Below, one piece after another: positions 1 to 12,126 of a stretch of DNA of 64,000 nucleotides (position 1 is its first letter; each line of letters opens with the position of its first letter). The translations under genes and the position numbers were made by a program. Below the pieces are notes generated by a model. That model saw only the letters and a list, made by a program, of their open reading frames with translations, did not search any database and had not been told where the DNA came from. This DNA comes from Juglans regia. Lineage: Eukaryota > Streptophyta > Magnoliopsida > Fagales > Juglandaceae. Location: assembly GCF_001411555.2 (NCBI RefSeq), contig NC_049905.1:21070097-21134096 (forward strand), written 5' to 3'.

Positions 1-42
1 TGTCTAGTTATATAAAAAAAAAGCTATCAACTGTCTTGACAG

Positions 43-3000
43 ATCTTGGCAGGCCTTCTGGATCAATATACATTTGCTCATAATGCTCAAGCTTTGCAAA
101 TAATGACATGGATGGTTGAGTATTTTTACAATCGTGTTCAGAATGTGATAATGAAATACAGTGTAGAAAGGCACTATCTGTCACTTAATGAAGAAACTGG
201 TGGCATGAATGATGTCCTTTACAAGTTATACAGCATAACGGTTAGTGAACTTATCCAGACAGTTCTGTTTGCTTCATTCCTTGATACTTCACTCTACTTG
301 CATGATATTAATTTTCTTTATACTTGATTGAAATATATTTGAAGAAAAATGACCAGGTTGGTCAATCCTTTGGACTTTTACAAAGTATTTCCTGAATTCT
401 TGGTTAATCATAGGCAGTCTATGCCAGGCCTCTTTCTTCTGAACTTAGGAAGGGTGTATCTAGAAACTATTTGAATTTACAATTGATTTGAATCCTGAGC
501 TTTTGGATATCTATGGTATGATAGGACCCTGTAGTGAGTGATGCGTTGAAAGAAATGACCTCTATGCTCTCAATAGTTTGTCAATATTAAAGATCTAAAT
601 TTATCATCTTTTTTATAAGTAAAAAAAGAAAAGGAAAAGGAAACTATCTTGAAGTTTTACCATCATCGCATTAGAAGTTTTTCTTGGATACCATGGATGA
701 TGGTCAGTTGTAACTAGTTATAGTTGATTATATCCGTAGTAAGTTCCTAGTAGCATGTTGTTACTGTTGGTTCGCTAATGTGAAATTTGAGTTCTAATAT
801 GAGCCTTTCATGTTACTATATGCAGGAAGATCCAAAGCATTTATTATTGGCCCACCTTTTCGACAAACCATGCTTTCTAGGAATACTAGCAGTACAGGTA
901 ACCGTTACCAAATGATCTATCTCTATTATCTCTTAGTCTCTTCAATTGTTTTATTGTTAGTTTCTTCAATTATTTTAAACATATACATCTTTAACTTTAG
1001 AAAAATGTGGTCTGCTGTGCCTACTTTAGAAAAATGCGGTTTGCTGTGCCTGTCTAATCCAGCTAAGCCATATCTCGAAATTGGAAGCCATTTTGTGATT
1101 TCTGGTCTATCACTAATTTAGTAATTTCACTTTTGGAGCAAAATATCTTCTATGATAAGTGACATCAGTAGCACTTATAGTGTCTCATACTCATTGGGAT
1201 TGTAAATAGTTTTTGGCAAGAATACCCCCAACAGAGTGGCAGAGAAGAGTAGTAGTAATGTTTAAAATCCAATTCAAAATTAGAATTAAAAAATGGTACT
1301 AAATTTAACAATGTATTACTGAAACACCACATATATTATTTGTTACCATCGTTAGAGAACTCATAAAAAAATTACTGAATTCAGTCCTTTTTAGCAGACC
1401 ACATTGATTTTATGCTTTTATTTGAAAGTTACATCAGCTATACACAGGCAGTTTTCTGAAGGCGATTTTTCTGAAATGATTCATATTAAGTTTCTAGGTT
1501 ATTTTAAATTCTGTTTTTCATGCTTTCTATATTTTAACAAAACTTTTCCTGTAGGCTGATGACATAGCTGGCTTTCATGCCAATACACACATCCCAATTG
1601 TTATAGGATCTCAAACACGGTATGAAGTCACTGGTGATCCGCTTTATAAGGTAAATCGGTTTATATGAATCACGGATCCTCTGAAACTACCCAGCATCAT
1701 TTTTACTATTTGTGCATAGTCATGATACTTCTTTTTACCATCCCTTTTCATTGCGGCTATCTGCTTTACGAGGTAAATTGGTTTGTATGAATCATGGATC
1801 CTCTGAAACTACCCGGCATCATTTTTTCTGTTTGTGCATAATCATGATATGCTTTTTTACCCTCCCTTTCCATTGCTTGTTCTTGAACTTGCTCTTTCAA
1901 TTTGGTAGGTCTTGCACCTTTGGTGTTGAAAGACTTTGATCTTTTTATTGCTATAAGCAGTATATTCTGAAGGTTTATGTGATTAAATCATATGATCATG
2001 CACTTATCTACAAAATTTTTCATGTTTATCAAAATAATGGTGTTCCAGGCAATGGGGGCGTTCTTCATGGAGATTGTTAACTCGTCTCACAGCTATGCAA
2101 CGGGAGGCACATCAGTCAGTGAATTCTGGTAATAATCATAATTAATACCTACCCATAAAAAATAATCAATATTTCGATTCATTTACTTGTTACTGAATCT
2201 CTATATACTGTGCAGTGTAAATAAGAACAGTTGAAACACTTGCATTTTCACTTAATTTTTGCTAGTTTCTTTCACATTATCTACCGATCAAAAAAAAAAA
2301 AAAAAAGTTTCTTTCACATTATCTTGTGATTGCGCATCATTCTGACCCCCTTACCCATTGCAGGTCAGACCCAAAGAGATTGGCAAGCACCCTACAAACA
2401 GAGAATGAAGAATCTTGCACAACTTATAACATGCTGAAGGTATGCCATCTTCTCCCCCCCTCCCCCAAAACAACCCCCAATTATAACTGGCACAGTTTCT
2501 TGCCTCACTTATTCATTTGTGGATTGGCTGCATTTTATGTTGGATATTCATTTTCACATTTGTGTGTCGCGTTTTATTATTATTATTGAAATAAATTACC
2601 TTATATGGTAACTGGTAGTCTCATTGATTCTGTAGGTCTCTCGCTACTTGTTTAAATCGACCAAAGAAATGGCATATGCAGATTATTATGAGCGTGCCTT
2701 GACTAATGGTGTGCTAAGCATTCAAAGAGGAACAGAGCCTGGAGTGATGATTTACATGCTCCCTCTAGGTCGTGGAGTTTCCAAGGCCAGAAGCTACCAC
2801 GGATGGGGAACAAAAGAAGAGTCTTTTTGGTGTTGCTATGGCACAGGTTTGAATTGACTGTCAAATTCGAACTTGTTGCTTTAGAATGAAAGCCAACAAT
2901 TTATCCTTTTTCCATTTTGCATCAATCTTAAGTTCTTTGAATCTGAGGATTTTCTTTTTCATATTTTGTTGTTCTGATTGTGAAATTTAATCTGGTTTTC

Positions 3001-5873
3001 TACATCTCTGTTATGAATGATGCCTGGTAAACCACTGATTTATTTCTTTATTACTACATCCACTTAATAAGTGTTTTTTCTTGTTGCTTTTTCAGGCATT
3101 GAATCATTCTCAAAGTTAGGAGATTCCATATATTTTGAAGAGGAAGGAACAGTTCCTGGTCTTTACATCATCCAGTACATATCAAGCTCACTTGATTGGA
3201 AATCTGGGCAAATTATGCTCAATCAGAAAGTTGATTCTGTTGGTTCCTGGGATCCTTACCTTCGAGTGACATTCACATTTTCTTCCAAGGGAGTTGGGGT
3301 AAAAATTATTCCCCTTCTGAGAGAGATAGGAAGTAGTTTTTCTTTTTGCTTAATATAATTTAGATATCACAGCTGAATTTACTCCCTTTTGACTTCACTT
3401 ACTAAGACAATTAATGAGGAAATTGCTAATTATCAAAATTAAACATAGGTCCTAAATTGCTAATCATAGAGTTGACACATTAATACTTTAGTAGGACGGA
3501 AGTGCTAATTATCAAAATTTAAAATGGATCCTAAATTGCTAGTCATAAAGTTACCCATTAATATTTTAGTTGGATGGAAGCCCTTTATCTATCTATCACG
3601 CGCTGGATTTAGTGGTAGTAAAACCTAGATCTGAACGGGGAACTTGGGATTATTCTCGTATCCAAAAAAGGTTCCTTTTTTCTTTTTTAATTGGTAAGAT
3701 TGTTACTCCGTTGATCAGATTTATAGTTTTCAAGACAAAGGAGAGTATTTTTTACTAATTGGAGGGTGCTGTCTGGTAAATAGGCTGTGTTTTCATGACA
3801 TATTATTCTTTTATGTTTTGTGTCTGAACTTTCTCAAGATAGCATTCTGTATCACTGTACTATTTTTTTATTCATTACTAAGAAGTTTATAAATGAAAGC
3901 ATTAGGCATAGCCTATGTACATATGACTGTGATAAGACTGGTATCAGGCCCTAATAATATCCATGAAATTTATTTGTCAATATTTCACATTGAAAGAACT
4001 GCAGTCACCGAATATCTCTCCCTTCCTCCTTCCCAGTCAAATCCTTCGTCTATCCTCCCAGGGTACACACAAACACACTTGACAACATATCCTTTCACAT
4101 ATGCACTTGCGATGTGAAAGTAATCTCGAGATATACTGAATAATTTTTTTTTATTGTAGTTAAATAGTAAACCCTGAACCATCTGATTTAAGGGCTTTGA
4201 CTAAGAATGTGGAGAGTGAATTGCATATTACTAACTAGGTACAAAGTTAAAGCAAAGAATGATTTTGTGAGTTACAGAGCCAGGAGGTTAATCAGGTATC
4301 AATTGGTCTTAAGTAATCTTTCCATTTCTGAGGAAAATCCAGTTACAAATGAAGTAGGAGAAACAGTCATATCTTACGTGTCTGTCTGACTCCAAATAGA
4401 TGTAAGATTTTTTTTACTGGATTTAATATGTAGGGAGCTGGCCAATTATCTAGCTTGAAGCTTCGTATGCCAAGTTGGACACATACCCAAGGTGCAAAGG
4501 TTTTACTAAATGCTCAGAGACTGCCTCTAGCACCTCCAGGTGAGTTTCCTCATTGTATTCTATTGTAACCTCTAGCTAGGCGTTTCTTCATGTATACTTC
4601 CTGTGTACTTGGGCTTTGCCTATTTCTATGAATATAATATCTTTGATTACCTATAAAAAAAAAGATTCCTCATTATATACGCTAGCTTTTCTTGGAAAGG
4701 ACCCATCATATAGTGCAGTTAGTTTTTCTTTTCTTTTGTTTATCTTTTGAATATTCTGATCACTTCCACGTCAATGGAATTTAGTCTCTCTGTTGGATCT
4801 ACTATTGAGTCCTTAGAGCATGTAGAGTTTCTTGGAAAGGAACTACAGTTTCTTTGCTTGTCAAAGGGGTGTGTTTGTGTGAGGGAGAGAGAGAGAGAGT
4901 TTATTGATTATTGGTATCCTGATGCAGGCAACTTCTTATCAGTCACTAGAAATTGGGGACCTGATGACAAATTAATTCTTCAGCTGCCCATTAGTTTAAG
5001 AACAGAAGCTATCAAAGGTAATTTGATGGGATACTTCATATGCTGAACCCCAGCACAATTTAATGTCTAGGAAATGAGATTTTATGGATGAAGAATTACT
5101 GAAATTGTTTTGAATGAACTCCAGATGAACGGCCTGAGTATGCCTCTATTCAGGCAATACTTTATGGCCCATATCTGCTAGCAGGTCATACTAGTGGTGA
5201 TTGGGACATCAAAACCGGCTCAGGCAAAACTCTTTCAGAATGGATAACACCAATTCCTGCTGCTTACAGTACTAACCTGGTTTCTTTGTCCCAAGAGTCC
5301 AGGGATTCAACATTTGTCTTAACTAATTCAAACCAATCGATTACGATGGAAGAATTGCCTGCATATGGGACTGATTCTGCCATTCATGCCACTTTCAGAC
5401 TGATCTTAAATGACTCATCTTCTGAAGTACTTCCAGCAATGACAGATGCTATTGGCAAGTCAGTCATGCTGGAACCATTCAGCTTTCCAGGAATGGTTAT
5501 TGTGCAACTCGGGACAGATAAAAACCTTGCAGTTGCAGATTCTCTTAGTGACGATGGCTCTTCTGTTTTCCAGTTGGTCCCAGGATTGGATGGAAGGCCT
5601 GAAACAGTATCCTTAGAGTCGGAGACCAACAAGGATTGCTTTGTGTATAGTGGTGTGAACTATAAATCAGGTACAAGCATGAAGCTCAGCTGCAAACCAG
5701 ACTCATCAGACGAAGATTTTAATCGAGCTGCTAGCTTTGTATTAAGCAAGGGAATTAGAGAATACCATCCAATCAGCTTTGTGGCTAGTGGGGTGAAGAG
5801 GAATTTTCTTCTGGCTCCATTACACAGCTTCCAGGATGAATCTTATACTGTTTATTTCAACGTTCAAGCTTAA
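43..5873 (+). CDS. GH127 (DUF1680) beta-L-arabinofuranosidase-like gene, 5' part outside window
   Basis: The coding exons read as 43-240, 826-897, 1555-1650, 2049-2128, 2364-2439, 2636-2846, 3096-3298, 4434-4539, 4928-5017 and 5125-5873. All internal borders are AG/GT and phases join into about 626 residues ending in TAA. Plant members are usually about 860 residues, so roughly 230 N-terminal residues lie upstream of the window. GH127 enzymes release L-arabinofuranose from beta-linked glycans of the cell wall or secretory path. Metal and nucleophile motifs known from the bacterial enzyme are present: Glu-Ser-Cys in TENEESC (fifth exon shown) and the double Cys of FWCCYGTG (sixth exon). The last 190 or so residues form the C-terminal AbfB-like beta-trefoil domain typical of plant members. 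A signal peptide cannot be judged because the N terminus is absent. No frameshift or early stop is seen. The family call is secure; exact substrate is inferred. Confidence 0.93.
1641..1877. repeat. Direct tandem duplication across a GH127 splice donor
   Basis: A unit of about 122 bases starts inside the exon ending at 1650 and is repeated from 1763. The first unit has GCTTTATAAG followed by the donor GTAAATCGG; the second has GCTTTACGAG followed by GTAAATTGG. The second donor is thus a decoy inside the intron. The copies differ at scattered positions, so the duplication is not recent. Confidence 0.85.
4565..4664 (+). mobile_element. Short LINE 3'-tail remnant in GH127 intron
   Basis: The intron between exons 4434-4539 and 4928-5017 holds a piece reading TGTGTACTTGGGCTTTGCC followed by an A-run. 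The same tail (TGTACTTGGGTTATGCC and variants) ends the LINE fragments at 42,650, 49,245 and 52,380 in this window. It is a 5'-truncated LINE end; boundaries are approximate. Confidence 0.5.
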
Positions 5874-7687
5874 TAACTTGGGGACCGGGAAGTCCCTGAT
5901 AAACCGATTGCACAATAAATGTCGTCAGCCATGTTACTTCTCTCAAGAGGTGTTCAAATTTCTTAGTAAATTAGTGAACTGCTCAGATGGGCTGATTTAA
6001 TGTTGATTCGAGGCACTTTGAGCCTGACTTTGTATAAGAGTCCGTTAGATTCTCCAGAATGTAAAAATTGGTGAAAAGGAGATTCTTTGATGCTAAACTG
6101 CTGTTCTTCCCAAGTTTCTCGTATATTCTTCAATTTCCTAGTCAGCTATATGTCATTTAAGGTTTTTATTTTTGATCTCTCTCTCTTCTTCTTCTTCTTC
6201 CATTTTTTGTTTCCCCACAAGTTGCCATGCCGTGAAAAGATTCATTGGAGTTGCATAATTTAGCTGCAGTTTATTTTATTTATGAGGATTGGTTTCTGAA
6301 TTTATACCACGTAGAAACTGACCCACAAAGCTGAAGATCATTTTGTTGTCCATAATCCAGTATCCCATCATGCACAAAAAATCTCGCAAGCCGAATGGCT
6401 ATATATAGGTCATTCAGTAGATACAAACTTTTGGATTTTAATTGACCAAACTGTTCCCATTTTCTTTTCTTTTAACTGTTCTTATAAATATTCTATTTGG
6501 AAGCTTCTTTTTTGACACCCAATACACTATTGAAGTGAGTCCACAACGAAGGAAAAGTACTCAATTTCCACCAAACTGGACAGCACCCATTTCTTCTCGC
6601 TTTGAGCGTTTGCAACTGCAAAAATGTTGAAGTGCTTTTGTTACAGTTCTTAATTAGTTAATGTTTACATAATCTTTACAAAAAAGCTCTTAAAAAGTGG
6701 GGGAAAAAGAAGAGAAACATCTTTACAAAAGAGGCTAAAAGTCGAGCTATCGAGGGAGCCCATTCTCATGCAAACTTGTTGCTACATGCGTCGACGTGAT
6801 ATTGTGAAACATTGGCGGTACCATGTTATGTAACTGTGCTGGCACAACATTGTGTAAGTGAGAGGGCCGCATGCCAGACATTTCCTGCCACAAGTAAGAG
6901 GGACATCAAAAATAAAACTGTGATAAAATGCATGCATTTCATGAATAAATTAAGCTTTATAGCTAAACATACATCAACAAAACATGCCAGATTTCGCAAC
7001 TATGACTGGTTGGTGATCAGCTAGAGGTCTCAACTATTCCTAACTCTACAAAACCTCAAAGATGAAAAGCTTCTCATCATAGCAAACATAACACTGTAGC
7101 CTAATGATTTTCCGATTTGATCTTGCATGGCAAACCGGTGTGATCTACGTGCCTGGCCATATACAAAAGCTGGGCCATCCATTAAGGGTTGTGAAAGTTT
7201 AATCTTTCCCAGCATTTTCAAAAACATGCCAGAAGTTTCACCCCAAACCCAAATATTATAAAACTGTTAAGATGTTCCAGCCAGCACTGCACTCCAAATT
7301 CTTGCTAATAGCAGCATAGCAACATGCACATTCCATATCAGCTCCCCAATAAATACAGTCAACGAAGTTAGTTGCTTTATCCCATGTTGGTTAGAATTTC
7401 AAGAGTCTTGAGTGAGTGTGTGTGTGTGTGAACTAAATAATTCCAGAAAGAGATTCAACTCTGAGAAAGTTCTCTGCCAAATTTTGAGTTAATTGAAAAT
7501 TGAAAAAGAAGTAATCTTTTTTTTTTTTTCTTTTTTTTCTTTCCAGCTAAATTAGTAAACTGGTGAGAGCATGCATACCATTTGGTGAAGGCTATCTTGT
7601 ATACCCATGCCAACAGCTTCTGGCTGGGGTACCTGCTATATACATGAAGAAACCATCATTTTTTTTTTCCCATTTTCCAAACAATTT
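5874..7687. other. Intergenic: GH127 3' UTR and spacer before FRS4
   Basis: An AATAAA hexamer at 5914-5919, 41 bases after the GH127 stop, is a plausible plant near-upstream poly(A) element. The rest holds CT-rich and T-rich runs and no convincing gene. The part from about 6,700 to 7,687 could hold the 3' UTR or a last exon of the minus-strand FRS4 gene, but I see no clear coding signal. Confidence 0.5.
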
Positions 7688-9844
7688 TCAGTGGGAACCA
7701 CATTTGAAAAGTTGACATGTTAAATCATCAAGTTTACTAACCTTTCCTTTTTTGCTTGAACTATTTTCCTTACTTGCTACTCCCTTCCCAGACCCAGCTC
7801 TCCTAGAAGCCTTGTTTGCATTGGTCACTTTAGGATGAGGAGCCACCACATTAGATACATTGCCGCACTGATTCACTTCATCACCACAAACAGGATGGGT
7901 TGCCAAGGTCATAGTTCTTGAATCATTCTCTACAGAGTTATTCACATTTGCACACTGCTTCAAAGCTTCTTTTATGGCACAGAGTGCAATATTGTAACTT
8001 TCTTGAGACAGAGAACCTTCTTCACCCAATATTATGGCTCTTCGACATAAATCATTGTAACGACGAACCTTAGACTGCACCTCATCCAATCTTTCGCCAA
8101 TGCCATGCCTGCTCAGAGCAGCATTAGTCCATCGCTGCAATACATATTTAGACGGGATGCTGAAAACACCAGACATTTGGAGAACAACAATAGCATGTCT
8201 GCAAAGATAACCTTTATATTCAAATGATCGGCATGAACAAAGAATATCTGATTTTGATTCATTCCATTCGACTATATAATTCTGATTATCTTCAAAGTCT
8301 TTAACAGTATATGTTGTCGTCATCTCATCTTCATTTTCTTTCTTAAGATGACAAGCAGCTGCTCCCAAAACCTCAACTTGAAATTTCTTAAAGATTTCAT
8401 GTGTGTACACTTGTGACATCTGTTTCTCAAACGGCGATGGAGACTTCAATTCAGGTGTTTCATGCCATGCATCAAAATTTGCCTTGGCTTCCTCTTCATA
8501 TCTATCCTCAAGAATTACCCTGTATCGTTCTATAAACTCTCTCATTGAAGTCTCCCCTTGGACATATTTGTCAAACAAAGAGTTTAAGCTTTCTGAACGT
8601 GAAGCTGTAGACAACCCAGCAAAAGATACATCTTTCATAAAAGTAGGCACCCAATGTGTGCGATCCTCGTACAAGGATTGGACCCAGTCAACCTCTCTAA
8701 GGCTAAATCTGTCGAGCATTTTCCACCATCTCTTTTCAAATTCTTCCTCTGTCCATGACTTATAGACACACTTGGTAAATTTTAGCATAAAACTATCATT
8801 CCACATGCACAAAAACTCAAGCTGTCTAGGGATCTTTTCCAGTACATGCCACAGACAATAACAATGGCGGGTGCCTGGAAAGACTGCCGCAATAGCAACT
8901 TTGATGGCATTATTTTGGTCTGTGAGTATTACTCTTGGAGCTCGTTCCTCCATTGCTATAAACCATGTTTGCAATAACCAAACAAAAGTATAAGCTGTCT
9001 CGTCTGCAATCAATGCACAACCAAGTAACGTGGGTTGAATATGATGGTTTACTCCGATAAAGAGAACCAATGGTATCTTATACTTGTTTGTAAAATAGGT
9101 GGTGTCAAAAGAAACCACATCACCAAAGGTAGTATAATCTTCCATGCCTTTGGCATCCACCCAAAACACATTTCTCAATCGATGCTCTTCATTCAAATCA
9201 ACTGCATAAAAGAACTTTGGATTCTGTTCCTGCATATGCATAAAATGTTCAAGTAGTATTTGAGCATCCCCTGGTTCTAAAACCAAGCTCCGTCCTTTAT
9301 CATGCTGACTTTTCATATAACTCTCTAAACAATCAGCATTCTGATAGGCACTAAACAGCTTGGACACTGCAGGTAAACTCTTCCGTCTTCGTACTCGAAC
9401 ATCATTCTTAAGTAGCTCAGCATTTCTATGACTTCGAAAGAAATGCACTTGAGCAGGCAAAAGGTCATGATTATGTTCCTTCACGAAACTATAAATATAC
9501 CACTTTCCATTTTGTCTTCTTTTTACATGCATGCTAGCTTTACAACCAATTTTCGGAGAAGGCCGTGGATTGATGGCATCATCAGACTGTTGCTTATTGC
9601 CGTATCTTATGCATGAGAATTTTGCATCAATAAATTCCCTTGATGCCCTAGACCGACGACTGCTCAATTTGGCAGTGCCAAAGCCCACAGACTTGGCATA
9701 TTCTTTGTAAAACAAGTATGCCGCTTCATGAGAATCAAATTCCATGTCATCACGAGGCTCTATAATACTTGCATTTTCCATGATGATGTTAGAATCCATG
9801 GTTGTCGTGGGTATATTCATATCCACTTCACATCCACCTTGCAC
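7688..9844 (-). CDS. FRS4: FAR1-related sequence protein, FRS4-like
   Basis: One long uninterrupted frame encodes 718 residues of the FHY3/FAR1 family, domesticated from a Mutator-like (MULE) transposase and acting as nuclear factors in far-red light and developmental signalling. The FAR1 zinc domain covers about residues 40-130 with ligands C78, C101, H124 and H126. The MULE transposase-like core spans about 240-340 (D247 in SFDTTY, D309 in LTDQNN). The SWIM zinc finger has C536, C538, C548 and H550. Sequence such as KLSSRRSRAS and PSPKIGCKASMHVKRR recalls Arabidopsis FRS4. Starts at Met1, Met9 or Met16 are possible; Met16 (MDSN) looks most like other family members. Near the end, AAAG|GTTAGT is a good splice donor, so the last 15 or so residues may be intron read-through to a further exon nearer 7,000. 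No damage is seen. Confidence 0.92.
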   Translation of the reverse strand: MQGGCEVDMNIPTTTMDSNIIMENASIIEPRDDMEFDSHEAAYLFYKEYAKSVGFGTAKLSSRRSRASREFIDAKFSCIRYGNKQQSDDAINPRPSPKIGCKASMHVKRRQNGKWYIYSFVKEHNHDLLPAQVHFFRSHRNAELLKNDVRVRRRKSLPAVSKLFSAYQNADCLESYMKSQHDKGRSLVLEPGDAQILLEHFMHMQEQNPKFFYAVDLNEEHRLRNVFWVDAKGMEDYTTFGDVVSFDTTYFTNKYKIPLVLFIGVNHHIQPTLLGCALIADETAYTFVWLLQTWFIAMEERAPRVILTDQNNAIKVAIAAVFPGTRHCYCLWHVLEKIPRQLEFLCMWNDSFMLKFTKCVYKSWTEEEFEKRWWKMLDRFSLREVDWVQSLYEDRTHWVPTFMKDVSFAGLSTASRSESLNSLFDKYVQGETSMREFIERYRVILEDRYEEEAKANFDAWHETPELKSPSPFEKQMSQVYTHEIFKKFQVEVLGAAACHLKKENEDEMTTTYTVKDFEDNQNYIVEWNESKSDILCSCRSFEYKGYLCRHAIVVLQMSGVFSIPSKYVLQRWTNAALSRHGIGERLDEVQSKVRRYNDLCRRAIILGEEGSLSQESYNIALCAIKEALKQCANVNNSVENDSRTMTLATHPVCGDEVNQCGNVSNVVAPHPKVTNANKASRRAGSGKGVASKENSSSKKGKVSKLDDLTCQLFKCGSH

Positions 9845-9962
9845 TTCAACTCCAAAACTGCTCAGAATTGGTCATCACTCATCTGATGTCCCATTAATGG
9901 AGTACAGAAGCCATGGAAACAATATACATTTCCATCTCACAGATCCCATCACCAAGGCACCT

Positions 9963-10027
9963 TTTATTTTTATGAATAAAAATTTTATTGAGATAAGTAA
10001 CAAGGCAAAGCCTAGTACACAGGAAGA
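9963..10027 (-). mobile_element. 65-bp 5'-truncated LINE tail with 15-bp target duplication
   Basis: The 65 bases are flanked by ATCACCAAGGCACCT at 9948-9962 and again at 10028-10042. On the minus strand the insert reads CTAGGCTTTGCCTTGTTAC and then an A/T-rich end, matching the 3' tails of the LINEs in this window. This is a very short target-primed insertion upstream of FRS4. Confidence 0.8.
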
Positions 10028-10244
10028 ATCACCAAGGCACCTGAATTAAGGGACAAGTACCATCAGCCATTAGAATCATAAAAAAAAGTGCTATTTAAGG
10101 TTTTATGAGCACATGATATATCCCATAAACTGATTGTGAACTAATAATATACATGCTGCATTTGGATTCACAGAATTGGAATTAGAGTTCTCAGTGACCT
10201 TAGAAAATTATAACTCCCTTGTACAACTCAATCCTGAAATCAAT

Positions 10245-10298
10245 GTTACATTGATTCCACATGCAGAATCTGTTACATTGCTTCCACATGCAGAATCT
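10245..10298. repeat. Two-copy 27-bp tandem repeat
   Basis: GTTACATTGATTCCACATGC plus seven bases is repeated directly, with one A/C difference between the units. It lies upstream of FRS4. Confidence 0.9.
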
Positions 10299-11089
10299 GT
10301 TGTTTGGATGCACACACTCAATGCCTCCAAGACCCTCATATGTCAGGTTTGTACCCATCACCTCCACCTTCTTAATTTGAATCACACAAGCAAGCCCCTA
10401 GCTTGAAACTAGAAAAAGAATAGGATGCAATCAACCTCATTGCTTCTAAGGCATGCACAAAACCTCCAATTTTTGAACAGGAAAATGAAGTCACATGTCC
10501 AACAAAGATTCGCAATTATTCACAGTTATTATCATGCACAATCATGTTCCTGACTTGAGAAAGCCATTAAGGAATCCATTTCAATTGTCACATTCTGGTA
10601 ATCTTAGGACAATTGCTCAATCCCCGCCCTTCCAAAAAAAAAAAAAAGAAAGAAAGAAAGAAAAAAAAAAAAGCAAAAGTCAATAAGTTCATAGACAACT
10701 CATTAAAGACCTAGGGCATGCACTAGTAAGATAGCACAACCCACCTTTGTCCCTCTCCTCCTCTTCCTCTCCATTTTTTCCCTTCAATTGGAGATACCTT
10801 GGAATTGGGTCATGCTATCTTATACAAGAGGATAACATGAAGAACTTGTTCTGGTGATTTCAAAAGGAAATGGGTCATTATACCACAGAAACAAAGTAAT
10901 TGGAATTCTACAAGAAGATTAACGATGTATAGATTTGAAAGTTGATATCATGTTCTAAAACCTTGGTTCTTTTTTTTTTTCCCAATCTATAGATGAACTG
11001 CATTATGAATTTCTGAACGGGGGAAAAAAGAACAGTTTATAATCAAAATAGAGAAAATGACAGGACTTGAGAAATGATGTCTAAGTGCT

Positions 11090-11290
11090 AAGGAATCTCC
11101 CTCCCCTCCTCCTCTCTCTCTCTCTCTCACGCACAACATGCAAACGAAATAAAACACCTCCTTCCCAAAGTTTGGTTCAGAACCCAACGGATGTATACAA
11201 ACACTTGCCAAGGAATCTCTCTCTCTCTCTCTCTCCCCCCCCCCCAAACATGTTAGCGGAATGAAACACCTGCTTCCCAAAGTTTGATTG
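11090..11290. repeat. 120-bp tandem duplication with CT microsatellites
   Basis: AAGGAATCT followed by a CT run and CTTCCCAAAGTTTG occurs at 11090 and again at 11210. The CT and C runs in the two units have diverged in length. No gene is seen here. Confidence 0.8.
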
Positions 11291-11934
11291 CACACCGTTA
11301 ATCCCAGAGCAGAAAATAAAATCAGCAAAACTTGGTCAGTATTCCCTTTCTTCTCCCTCAAAATAGTTCCAGTAATCTAAAACTAAACTCTGAATAAAGG
11401 AATAAAAATCCCATGATACAAAAAACTAAATAAGGTACCATTCCCATCACACCACTACCAATCTCAAACACTCATTAGTAACTCGTTCTCATTACAAGAA
11501 AGGTCAGTGGGCTTTCATTCCACGTCATTTGCTACAATACAACAAAACAATAAACTAACTATAAAATTCCAGAAACTTCACATACCCAAATCAATAGTAA
11601 CTACTCAATAAACAATACAATTAAGAACGCCCAAAAATTCTGATCTGTAGGATTCCGAACCTATTTCTAAGCAAATGCACACGTCAATGTTAGGCTCATA
11701 TGAGACAGAGAGACAGAGACAGAGAGAGAGAAAAAGTTAGTGAATTTGGAGTATCCAAGGCCCAGAAGAGAAAATGGGGTTCGACTCAAGTTACATCCTT
11801 GCACAAATTTGAGCCACATACACAATTCCCATCCTTTTCCTAGTCGAAATTTCACAAACATGAAAATAAAAAACACAAACAAAAAAAAAAACTAGTGAAT
11901 TCTGGTATTTCATCCAACCTTTAATTCTTAATCG

Positions 11935-12126
11935 AAGACCACATCGACCCCGGGGATAGCGCGGGAGAGCTCTTTGTCGAGATCGATGGCAACAACAAAG
12001 GCAGTGATCTCTCAATGTCGGAGAGCAGGTTGCGGAAGAGTGCCGGCAGTGACCCTGGCGTTCCAGCAGCGGCGGAGACGGCCTGAGAAGGGAGACTAGA
12101 ACGAGAAGGCCCTGGCGGAGAGGCAA
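11935..12126 (-). promoter_or_regulatory. GC-rich block, possible FRS4 leader exon
   Basis: This block of about 190 bases is much richer in GC and CpG than its AT-rich surroundings. On the minus strand different frames are open in different parts, and none is recognisable as a known protein. It lies about 2.1 kb upstream of the FRS4 start and on the correct side of it. A non-coding first exon with its promoter is the simplest reading; a fragment of another small gene is possible. Confidence 0.35.

Larger units (their letters stand above)
10043..11934. other. FRS4 upstream region, probable leader intron or promoter
   Basis: No protein-coding gene is recognised. The stretch contains short tandem repeats, A/G-rich runs near 10,634-10,672 and T-runs. 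Its position between the FRS4 start and the GC-rich block at 11,935-12,126 fits a 5' UTR intron, which is common in FAR1-family genes, but no splice pair can be proven by eye. Confidence 0.35.

Noticed and set aside
8403..8765. Open frame on the plus strand inside FRS4
   Set aside because: Shadow of the real minus-strand coding sequence.
10987..11361. 124-residue minus-strand frame upstream of FRS4
   Set aside because: It is translated mainly from CT microsatellites and a tandem duplication.
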